Of a stretch of DNA of 24,862 bases, positions 16,681 to 23,852 are shown piece by piece. The position numbers were made by a program, and so were the translations under genes. Under the pieces are notes generated by a model, which was not told the DNA's origin, ran no database searches, and worked only from the letters and a program-made list of their open reading frames with translations. The stretch comes from Bacteroidota bacterium (GTDB taxonomy: Bacteria; Bacteroidota; Bacteroidia; Sphingobacteriales; Sphingobacteriaceae). Each line of letters begins with the position of its first letter. The first letter of the stretch is position 1. The stretch is taken from NCBI GenBank assembly GCA_013288465.1, contig JABDBT010000026.1, positions 1-24,862 of the forward strand, in the 5' to 3' direction.

Positions 16681-18786
16681 ATGAAATATACCTACATCCT
16701 TTTACTCAACCTGTTTATACTTAACCGGCTAATGGCCCAGGATAACAAGGCAACTACAATAAGCCTTGATAAAGTTAAGCTCGAATTTATGCTGGAACAC
16801 GGCGAACCAAACTATGCCGTTTATTTTAATAATGAGCCGGTAATAAAACGATCAAGACTGGGCATCGTGTTAAAAGACGACAACGCTTTAGCCAATGATT
16901 TTGAGTTGCTGGGCACCGACAAAAAACAGGTTGACGAGGTTTGGAACCCAGTTTGGGGCGAGGTGAGCCATATACGTAACCATTATGAGCAGGCCACTAT
17001 CCACCTAAAGCAATTGCATACCAACAGGTTAATGAATATTGTGTTCAGGGTATTTGCCGATGGCGTGGGTTTTCGATATGAGTTTTTGAAACAGCCAGGC
17101 TTAAAGTATTTTATAGTGGACGATGAACTGACCGAGTTCAGCTTAACCGGCGATCATAAAACGTTTTGGATACCCGGCGACTATGATACCAATGAATATC
17201 AATATACCGAATCGGCATTAAGCCAGGTTGATGCCTGGAAGGTTTCAAACGCGGCTACGGATATAGCGGTGCGCGTTGCCCCCGATCAATATGCGGTACA
17301 AACACCGTTGATGATGAAAACAGTAGGTGGATTGTATATCAACATTCACGAAGCCGCGCTGGTAAATTATTCGTCAATGCAGCTGCATGTTGACCGCAGC
17401 ACTTTTAAGCTAACAGCCCGGCTGGTACCCGATGCGGTAGGCAATAAAGCCTATATGCACGCGCCAAGCCATACCCCATGGCGCACTATCATCGTAAGCG
17501 ATAAGGCGGCTGATATATTGGCCTCAAAGATGATACTAAACCTTAATGAGCCTTCAAAAATTCAAAATACATCATGGATAAAACCTATGAAATTTGTAGG
17601 CGTATGGTGGGAAATGCAAACCGGCAAAAGCACCTGGAACTACGCCAACAGCGCCGATACACTTAACGCGAAGGGCCAGCTGATACCCAACGGCAAACAC
17701 GGGGCTAATACCACTAATGTGAAACGGTATATTGATTTCGCGGCTAAAAACGGCATACAGGGTGTATTGGTTGAAGGCTGGAATACCGGCTGGGAAGATT
17801 GGTTTGGTAACTGGAAGGAAAACGTTTTCAGCTTTGTTACCCCCTACCCCGATTTTGATATTAAAGCAATTACCAAATACGCGGCCTCAAAAGGTGTAAA
17901 AATGATCATGCATAATGAAACCTCTGCCTCGGCTACTGATTATGAGCGACAGATGGATACGTCCTTCCGTTTTATGAAAAAGTTTGGCTACCCGGCCGTA
18001 AAAACGGGCTATGTTGGGAAGATCATTCCGCGCGGCGAGCATCATGACGGCGCGTGGATGACAGGCCACTATGTACGGGTGGTACAAAAAGCAGCGGCTT
18101 ATCATATCATGCTGGACGCGCATGAACCCGTAAGGCCAACAGGCCTGCAGCGCACCTACCCCAATTGGATGGCCTGCGAGGCAGGCAGGGGGAACGAGTA
18201 CAATGCCTTCGGCCAGGGAAATATGCCCGCACACGAAACCATTATGCCCTTTACCCGCCTAATGGGCGGCCCTATGGATTATACCCCCGGCATATTTAAA
18301 ATTAAAGGTTATGTAACCGGTGAGCCTAACCGGCAGGTGCATACCACGCTGGCCAAACAACTGGCTTTGTATATTACCATGTATAGCCCACTGCAAATGG
18401 CTGCCGACCTGCCCGAAAACTATCAAAAGCACCTGGATGCTTTCCAGTTTATTAAAGATGTACCGGTAGATTGGGACGACACCAAAATACTGGAAGCCGA
18501 ACCCGGCGAATACATTACCATTGCCCGTAAACAAAAGGGAAAGGACAACTGGTTTGCAGGTGCTATCACCAATGAAAATAGCCGCGAAGCTACCCTCCCG
18601 CTTAACTTTTTAGATAAAGGCAAAATTTATACAGCCACCATATACCGGGATGCCGACAATGCCGATTGGAAAGAAAACCCCGAGGCCTATAAAATTGAAA
18701 AGGTTAAAGTTACAGCTGGTACTATGCTGCATATTAAGCTGGCCAATGGCGGCGGGGCAGCTGTGAGTATTATGGTGGGGAAATAA
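16681..18786 (+). CDS. GH97 alpha-glucosidase (SusB-like, inverting type)
   Basis: This is a periplasmic glycoside hydrolase of family 97. I chose the ATG at 16681 because it gives a clean signal peptide (MKYTYILLLNLFILNRLMA then QD). The ATG at 16669 overlaps the GH71 stop and adds only MYHQ. The architecture is an N-terminal beta-super-sandwich (to about 290), a catalytic barrel (about 300-570) and a C-terminal beta domain. Counted from 16669, E417 (MHNETSAS), E486 (DAHEPVRPTG) and E510 (GRGNEYNAF) are spaced 69 and 24 residues apart. That is exactly the spacing of SusB E439, E508 (base side) and E532 (acid). The aspartate nucleophile of retaining GH97 members is replaced (VKTGYVG), so the enzyme should be inverting. 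Calcium-ligand E504 (CEAG) is also kept. It probably releases glucose from alpha-glucan oligosaccharides produced by GH71. Confidence 0.95.
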   Translation: MKYTYILLLNLFILNRLMAQDNKATTISLDKVKLEFMLEHGEPNYAVYFNNEPVIKRSRLGIVLKDDNALANDFELLGTDKKQVDEVWNPVWGEVSHIRNHYEQATIHLKQLHTNRLMNIVFRVFADGVGFRYEFLKQPGLKYFIVDDELTEFSLTGDHKTFWIPGDYDTNEYQYTESALSQVDAWKVSNAATDIAVRVAPDQYAVQTPLMMKTVGGLYINIHEAALVNYSSMQLHVDRSTFKLTARLVPDAVGNKAYMHAPSHTPWRTIIVSDKAADILASKMILNLNEPSKIQNTSWIKPMKFVGVWWEMQTGKSTWNYANSADTLNAKGQLIPNGKHGANTTNVKRYIDFAAKNGIQGVLVEGWNTGWEDWFGNWKENVFSFVTPYPDFDIKAITKYAASKGVKMIMHNETSASATDYERQMDTSFRFMKKFGYPAVKTGYVGKIIPRGEHHDGAWMTGHYVRVVQKAAAYHIMLDAHEPVRPTGLQRTYPNWMACEAGRGNEYNAFGQGNMPAHETIMPFTRLMGGPMDYTPGIFKIKGYVTGEPNRQVHTTLAKQLALYITMYSPLQMAADLPENYQKHLDAFQFIKDVPVDWDDTKILEAEPGEYITIARKQKGKDNWFAGAITNENSREATLPLNFLDKGKIYTATIYRDADNADWKENPEAYKIEKVKVTAGTMLHIKLANGGGAAVSIMVGK

Positions 18787-18917
18787 CTGTAATGACATTG
18801 CGCTCGCGTGTTGTGGCTGTTGGTACTTTGAATTTATACTACCAGGGGCTATAATCCGTTTGTGACAAGGGGCTGTTTATTTAAAAATCTGCCTTAAATT
18901 TTGCATATTGCAATCAG
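18787..18917. other. Short gap before the sugar symporter
   Basis: The 131-bp gap contains a repeated AGGGGCT (18844-18850 and 18868-18874) and a small dyad TTGCA-TAT-TGCAA at 18901-18913, just before the ATG at 18918. No confident terminator or promoter was found. The transporter may be read from the upstream operon. Confidence 0.3.
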
Positions 18918-20264
18918 ATGCCCGTTGTTAAACTGCCCTTTTCAAAACAGATAGCCTACGCCAGCGGTATGATAGGCTGGAGCATCATGACCAATATTAT
19001 TATTGTGATGCTGCCCTACTTTTACCTTCCGCCATCAAGCGCGGGGCTTATACCGTTGGTGCCGCAGCTGATGCTGTTTGGGGTATTGAATATCATGTCG
19101 GTCATAGCCGCTTCTGGCCGGTTTGCCGATGCCATATTTGACCCTTACATAGCCTCGCTAAGTGATAAAAGCACCAATAAAAAAGGGCGGCGCATACCCT
19201 TTATGAAGTGGGCCACGCTGCCTTCGGTTGTTTTTTGCGCGCTTACATTTTGCCCCCTGGTTAAGGCCGAAAGCACGCATAATGCCATCTGGATAGGTTT
19301 TACGCTGGTGGTGTTTTTTATGGCCGTTACTACCTATATTATACCCTATAACGCGCTATTGCCCGAACTAACCTCTACCGCGTCTGAAAAAGTTAAGTTA
19401 TCATCCTACCAACAGGTGGGTTTTGTTATAGGCATGATCCTATCCGCATTGGTAAATAACTTCGCCGACCTGGTACAGCGTTTTCTATCTGTAACTAACC
19501 GCGATGATGCCGTTCAATATACCATTTGGGGGCTATGCGCTTTGGCCGGACTGTTTATGCTGATACCGGTGTTTGCTATTGACGAACGGAAATACTGTAA
19601 TAGCAAGCCCTCGCATTTACCGCTATTACCGGCTATCCGTAAAACCTTCCGTAACAGCAATTTCAAATACTACCTGTTTTCGGATTTTGCTTATTATATG
19701 GCCCTGAGCATCATTTCGAGCGGCTTACTGTTCTTTATTACCGTGCTGCTGCACCTGCCCGAGTCGATGGGTGGCCTGCTGATGTTTACTATGGTATTTG
19801 TATCGTTGCTGTTTTACCCGCTTATTAATTACCTGTCTAAAAAGATCGGCAAGAAACCGATAGTGATATTTTCGTTCGCGTTGCTGAGCCTGATATTTGT
19901 GGCGATATACTTTTTAGGGAAGTTCCCCTTTTCGGCCACAGCGCAAATTTATATACTGGTGCTTTGCGCGTCGTTTCCGCTGGCATCGCTGGGTATTTTA
20001 CCTAACGCCATATTAGCCGAAATTGCCGAACGCGATGCCAAACGAACCGGCGAAAACCGTGAGGGAATGTTTTTTGCGGTTAAATACCTGTTTGTAAAGC
20101 TGGGGCAAACCATGGGCATAGCGTTATTTGCTTTCCTAACAGTTTACGGAAAAGATCCGGGGAACGACTATGGCCTGCGCCTAAACGGGGTTTGCGGCTT
20201 TGTACTTTGTGTGCTTGCCTGTATATTTTTCAGCAGGTTCAGAGAGGCCAGGCCGAAGGCCTAA
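18918..20264 (+). CDS. GPH-family (MFS) sugar:cation symporter
   Basis: This is a 448-residue inner-membrane protein with about twelve hydrophobic helices. After helix 2 it carries FADAIFDPYIASLSDKS...KKGRRIPFMKWA (about 68-98), the signature of the glycoside-pentoside-hexuronide symporter family (MelB-like). YIIPYNALLPELT in the following helix also matches this family. The central loop is short (ERKYCNSKP). It would import a mono- or disaccharide, most simply glucose or a short alpha-glucoside liberated by GH97 in the periplasm. The gene is the last of the polysaccharide locus and meets the lipid-modification cluster tail to tail. There is no signal peptide. The start ATG lies directly before MPVVKLPFSKQIAYASG, the usual N-terminus of the family. 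Confidence 0.9.
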   Translation: MPVVKLPFSKQIAYASGMIGWSIMTNIIIVMLPYFYLPPSSAGLIPLVPQLMLFGVLNIMSVIAASGRFADAIFDPYIASLSDKSTNKKGRRIPFMKWATLPSVVFCALTFCPLVKAESTHNAIWIGFTLVVFFMAVTTYIIPYNALLPELTSTASEKVKLSSYQQVGFVIGMILSALVNNFADLVQRFLSVTNRDDAVQYTIWGLCALAGLFMLIPVFAIDERKYCNSKPSHLPLLPAIRKTFRNSNFKYYLFSDFAYYMALSIISSGLLFFITVLLHLPESMGGLLMFTMVFVSLLFYPLINYLSKKIGKKPIVIFSFALLSLIFVAIYFLGKFPFSATAQIYILVLCASFPLASLGILPNAILAEIAERDAKRTGENREGMFFAVKYLFVKLGQTMGIALFAFLTVYGKDPGNDYGLRLNGVCGFVLCVLACIFFSRFREARPKA

Positions 20265-20267
20265 GCT

Positions 20268-20358
20268 CAGTTTGCAGTTTTGAGCAGGCAGTTTGCATGT
20301 ATTAGTTGGCATTAAATAATTTGCAAAGCTGCAAACTGCCTACCGGTAACTGCAAACT
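20268..20358. repeat. Nested inverted repeat at a convergent gene junction
   Basis: Four copies of a CAGTTTGCA core lie in mirror order. CAGTTTGCAG is at 20268-20277 and GGCAGTTTGCA at 20287-20297. Their complements are TGCAAACTGCC at 20330-20340 (exact to the second copy) and CTGCAAACT at 20350-20358 (to the first). The array starts 3 bp after the symporter stop and overlaps the stop codon of the minus-strand methyltransferase, so it probably serves as a shared bidirectional terminator. The double-arm design looks like a dispersed palindromic repeat. Confidence 0.65.
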
Positions 20359-21595
20359 AACGTGAGACGTTATTGGGCCTGCAATACACCAACTGCATGG
20401 TATTAATATTACGCATTTCAAAAGCGGCTTCGCAATAGCATAGGTAATAGTTCCATTTGCGGATAAAGCGATCATCAAAACCTAATGATTTTACAGTTGA
20501 TAGGTTGGCGTTAAACTGATCGTACCATAGTTTAAGCGTGGTGGCATAGTCGGCGCCTATGTCTTTCAAGTCAACCAGGGTCATATCGCCGGTACGGTTA
20601 ACCGAACCATTTATGGCGGCAACAGACGGCAATAATGAGCCAGGGAAAATATGCTTTTGTATCCAGTCAACCCCTTTTCGCAAACTATCGTAGCGTGAAT
20701 CGGGCGAGGTTATCACCTGCAGGGCTAATATGCCGTTCTTTTTGAGCAGGTCGTGGCATTTTTTAAAGTAGATATCCATGTATTTATGCCCCACCGCTTC
20801 CAGCATCTCTACCGAAACGATCTTATCATACTGGCCTTCCAGTGTGCGGTAATCGCGCAGCTCGATACTTATACGGTCGCTTAAGCCCTCCTCGGCTACG
20901 CGTTCGGTAGCCAGTTTGTGCTGTTCTTCTGATATGGTTAACGAGGTTACCCTGCAACCATATTTCCTGGCCATATAAATCGCGTTGCCACCCCAGCCGC
21001 TGCCAATTTCTAAAACATGGTCGGTTGGTTTAAGGCGCAATTGCATGCAAAGGCGCTCGTATTTTGCCAACTGTGCTTCCTGTAGGCTTAAGCCATCTTT
21101 ATAAAAATACGCGCTCGAATAGGTCATGGTAGGATCGAGGAAACTGGCAAAGAAATCATTATTCAAATCATAATGCTCAGCGATGTTTTTGCGCGACCCA
21201 TCTAAAGTGTTGGCCCTTTTAAAATGGGTTAGTTTATTAAACCATTTAAATAAATTAAGCGCTATTGATTGTGTTTTACTTCCCGAAACACTTGGCGCGT
21301 TCTCAATATTTAATAAAACCCATTTAATTACATTGGTAATGTTATCGGTTTCCCATAAGCCATCTACATAAGCCTCGCCAAAACCAATATCGCCAAATAA
21401 AATAATGCGTTTATAAAAGTCGTCGTGGTTAATACTGATACTCGCGGTAATATTACCCTCACCTGTACCAATGGTTAATTGTTCGCCTTCGGGCAATATC
21501 AAATAAAGTTTCCCCTTGTCCATGCGCGACATAAATTTTAAAACAATGTCCTGGTAAAGGTTCTTTTTTTTAACGAGGGTAATTGTGCTGGCCAT
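20357..21595 (-). CDS. Cyclopropane-fatty-acyl-phospholipid synthase-like methyltransferase
   Basis: This is a 412-residue cytoplasmic or membrane-peripheral SAM-dependent enzyme. The N-terminal lipid-binding region (about 10-135) includes FGDIGFGEAYVDGLWETDN. The linker has the family signature IAEHYDLNNDFFASFLDPTMTYSSAYF (about 139-165), then SAM motif I VLEIGSGWGG (194-203), the EMLEAVGH segment (263-270) and QKHIFPGSLLPS (about 313-324). The C-terminal region has YLCYCEAAFEMRNINTMQLV where synthases have their active-site cysteine/aromatic helix. The reaction would transfer a methyl(ene) group from SAM to an unsaturated acyl chain of a phospholipid, giving a cyclopropane or methylated product. 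Because it is clustered with DUF1365 and FAD-oxidoreductase genes, the product may be further modified. It is the last gene of a minus-strand cluster, 66 bp after the DUF1365 gene. It is not necessarily the housekeeping Cfa. Confidence 0.9.
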   Translation of the reverse strand: MASTITLVKKKNLYQDIVLKFMSRMDKGKLYLILPEGEQLTIGTGEGNITASISINHDDFYKRIILFGDIGFGEAYVDGLWETDNITNVIKWVLLNIENAPSVSGSKTQSIALNLFKWFNKLTHFKRANTLDGSRKNIAEHYDLNNDFFASFLDPTMTYSSAYFYKDGLSLQEAQLAKYERLCMQLRLKPTDHVLEIGSGWGGNAIYMARKYGCRVTSLTISEEQHKLATERVAEEGLSDRISIELRDYRTLEGQYDKIVSVEMLEAVGHKYMDIYFKKCHDLLKKNGILALQVITSPDSRYDSLRKGVDWIQKHIFPGSLLPSVAAINGSVNRTGDMTLVDLKDIGADYATTLKLWYDQFNANLSTVKSLGFDDRFIRKWNYYLCYCEAAFEMRNINTMQLVYCRPNNVSR

Positions 21596-21661
21596 GATTA
21601 AATGAGCTTCATTAATACTTTATTTCCTATACGTACGGAGTTTGGTTAGTAAAAGGTTTTA

Positions 21662-22486
21662 TTAAGATACAACTTTTGGTTTATACGGGCGAAAAACTTC
21701 TTTTTGAAGATGTTTATTCGCTTCTTTTTTATGATAAGGCAATTTTTTCAACCATAATTTTAATGCCTGCCAGTGTATCAGCCCTATAATTTTTACCGTG
21801 ATGAGCGGAAAGCTGATGAAATATAAAAAAAGGTTGGCATCGGTTAATGGCTTACGACTGCCTGTAAGCGTACTTATAAAAAAACGGTTTCCCTGTTTGT
21901 CATAATCATCGATCCTTAACTGTAACTTTTCACCCGGAATGCGCAGGTCAAAATCAAAGTTGGTATCCATTTCAATAAACGGCGATACATAGAAATACTT
22001 CTGTGTGTTTAGCTTAAACTCGTTGCCTGTTTTGGTATCCGCGCCTAAAAAATAAGGCTTCATTTCTAAAAAAGTATTGCAAACTTCAACTATCGAGCAT
22101 ACCGGCTTATCCTGCTCATCATAACAAAAATAAAAAGATACCGGGTTAAACTGGTAGCCTGCGGTACATAAATTGGTTAACACCATTATGCGGCCATTAC
22201 CAATAGTAACGCCGTTGGTTTGCAAATAACCGGTGATATGCTGACGTATGTTTTTTGAAGCATCCGGGTTTTCTTTGGGTAACTGCAAATGGTCTTTATC
22301 CCGAAAATTAAACATATTAAACCTGTTGCGGCTCATAAACTTAAGCCGTTTGGATAGACTATCGATCTCGTCCAGGTCCAGGTAAAACATAAATATCTCG
22401 TAATGAAACCGGTGCTCTTTTGGGGCCAGCCGGTGGTGCATTACAAGCGCTTTATATAAACAAGAATTAACGGGGGCATTTGCCAT
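21662..22486 (-). CDS. DUF1365 family protein
   Basis: This 274-residue protein has the DUF1365 hallmarks: an opening with SCLYKALVMHHRLAPKEHRFHYEIFMFYLDLDEI, then NLCTAGYQFNPVSFYFCYD (about 106-124), VEVCNTFLEM, and FYVSPFIEMDTNFDFDL. Near the C-terminus there is one hydrophobic stretch (about 215-240, FFLYFISFPLITVKIIGLIHW-like), which could anchor it to the membrane. The biochemical function of the family is not firmly established. It regularly sits between a CFA-synthase-like gene and an FAD-dependent oxidoreductase gene, as here (15 bp after one, 66 bp before the other), and is therefore linked to modification of membrane fatty acids. The lysine-rich C-terminus is ordinary. Confidence 0.92.
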   Translation of the reverse strand: MANAPVNSCLYKALVMHHRLAPKEHRFHYEIFMFYLDLDEIDSLSKRLKFMSRNRFNMFNFRDKDHLQLPKENPDASKNIRQHITGYLQTNGVTIGNGRIMVLTNLCTAGYQFNPVSFYFCYDEQDKPVCSIVEVCNTFLEMKPYFLGADTKTGNEFKLNTQKYFYVSPFIEMDTNFDFDLRIPGEKLQLRIDDYDKQGNRFFISTLTGSRKPLTDANLFLYFISFPLITVKIIGLIHWQALKLWLKKLPYHKKEANKHLQKEVFRPYKPKVVS

Positions 22487-22501
22487 AATTGAATATACGA
22501 A

Positions 22502-23830
22502 TTAATCTTTGGGTTGGATTAAAGCACCATCATAAACCGCCCTACCCAACAATTGCGAGCAAAGATTAACCGCGCTTGCAAAAGCATCTTCATGAAAACC
22601 ATATTTAAAATAACTGCCGCAAAAATATATGGGGCCTTGTTCATTTAGTTTATGCAATTCGGCCTGCGCGTTTATTGCGGGCACATCAAACAGCGGGTGC
22701 TCGTAATCAATTTCTTTGATGATCTTTTTAGGGTCGATATTATCATGTGAGTTGATAGATACAAAGTAGTTCTTTTTATCAGATACGCCCTGCAACCTGT
22801 TCATCCAGTAAATGGTGGTTGGTTCCAGTTTACCGTTCCGCATTTTGATACTGTAATTCCAGCTACTCCAGGTCAGTTTGGTTTTGGGCATAATGCTTTC
22901 ATCGGTATGGAGTATGGCTTTGTTGTATTGGTATTTAAAGTTAGATAGCAAGCGTTGCTCATCCACCGTAGGTTCGGCCAAAAGGTTTAATGCCTGGTCG
23001 CCATGCGTGGCTATGATAACCCTGTCGAAAATCGCACTGGTGCCATCGGCGGCGTGTACTGTAACTTTGCCGTTTTCGCGGATTATTTTTGTGGCTTTAC
23101 GGCTGATATGAATTTTATCTTTAAACGGTTTGATCAGGATCTCCCGATACGATTGGCTGCCATTCTCCAACGTGTACCATTGGTGCTGGGTATCTAAACC
23201 CAAGAAACCATGATTTTGAAAAAAACGGATCAATGTTACCGCCGGGAAATCCAACATCTGCTCCATCGGCGTTGACCATACCGCCGAACTCATGGGCACC
23301 AGGTATTTCCACAGCATATCCTCGCCAAAACCAAACTCTTCTACATATTGACCTATGGAGTAATTGGCATATTTAGGGTCGTCAACAATTTTAACGCTCT
23401 CTTTATTAAAACGCCCTATCTGCATCAGCATTTTGATATAGCGCAGGTTAAAAATGTTTTTCCGCTGCGCAAATAAATGGTTAACGCTCGACCCGCTGTA
23501 CTCCAGCCCCGGTTGGTAAATGCTGCACGCTGAATGACATTTCTGTTTTTTTTTAACCGGCGCATTAATTTCGGCAAACAGCTTACATAAGTTGGGATAG
23601 GTTTTATAGTTAAATACCATAAAACCGGTATCAATATATACGGGCTTGCCGTCTTCATCAACCGTAACCGTGTTGGTATGGCCGCCTACATAATCGTTTT
23701 GTTCGTAAAAAGTAAGATCAGACGTGCTATGCAAAAAATTCCCGCATCCCATACCGGCAATACCGGTCCCGATTATTGCTGTGCCGCCCCCTAACCCCCT
23801 AAAGGGGGAATTGTTGTCTTTTATTTGCAT
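22502..23830 (-). CDS. FAD-dependent oxidoreductase (amine-oxidase-like) of the CFA/DUF1365 cluster
   Basis: This is a 442-residue flavoprotein. The Rossmann dinucleotide motif GTGIAG is at 21-26, followed at the end of strand 2 by the acidic residue in FYEQNDYVGGHTNT. VDEDGKPVYIDTGFMVFN, the NAD(P)-binding-8/amine-oxidase pattern, comes next. Near the end is GPIYFCGSYFKYGFHEDAFASAVNLCSQLLG, the C-terminal FAD contact. The protein probably oxidises or desaturates a membrane acyl chain together with the neighbouring methyltransferase. The N-terminus is odd: residues 6-16 (NNSPFRGLGGG) are encoded by a palindromic repeat, and the only alternative ATG (M27) would destroy the Rossmann loop. The repeat therefore has to be translated if this start is right. 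The spacing is 22 bp from the hydrolase upstream and 15 bp to DUF1365 downstream, an operon arrangement. Confidence 0.92.
   Translation of the reverse strand: MQIKDNNSPFRGLGGGTAIIGTGIAGMGCGNFLHSTSDLTFYEQNDYVGGHTNTVTVDEDGKPVYIDTGFMVFNYKTYPNLCKLFAEINAPVKKKQKCHSACSIYQPGLEYSGSSVNHLFAQRKNIFNLRYIKMLMQIGRFNKESVKIVDDPKYANYSIGQYVEEFGFGEDMLWKYLVPMSSAVWSTPMEQMLDFPAVTLIRFFQNHGFLGLDTQHQWYTLENGSQSYREILIKPFKDKIHISRKATKIIRENGKVTVHAADGTSAIFDRVIIATHGDQALNLLAEPTVDEQRLLSNFKYQYNKAILHTDESIMPKTKLTWSSWNYSIKMRNGKLEPTTIYWMNRLQGVSDKKNYFVSINSHDNIDPKKIIKEIDYEHPLFDVPAINAQAELHKLNEQGPIYFCGSYFKYGFHEDAFASAVNLCSQLLGRAVYDGALIQPKD
23786..23810. repeat. C5/G5 palindromic repeat inside the oxidoreductase start
   Basis: Plus-strand sequence at 23787-23810 reads CCCCCTAACCCCCTAAAGGG and continues to GGGAA. 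The core CCCCCT-AA-AGGGGG (23795-23808) is a 6-bp-stem hairpin preceded by an extra C5 block. Read on the minus strand it encodes residues SPFRGLGGG of the oxidoreductase. I recognise this pattern as a common dispersed repeat of Sphingobacteriaceae and related genomes. It lies in inverted orientation to the repeat at 23856-23885. Confidence 0.75.
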
Positions 23831-23852
23831 AACTATATATTCAAAATTATTA

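Larger units (their letters stand above)
9633..20264 (+). other. Polysaccharide utilisation locus, predicted target alpha-1,3-linked glucan
   Basis: The SusC, SusD, GH71, GH97 and GPH-symporter genes are collinear, with gaps of 24, 97, about 0 and 131 bp, and follow a DUF6377 regulator gene. The locus is minimal: no SusE/F-like binding protein, no GH13 amylase and no kinase gene. The GH71 enzyme points to alpha-1,3-glucan (fungal cell wall, or bacterial mutan) rather than starch. Substrate assignment is inference from enzyme families. Confidence 0.75.
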
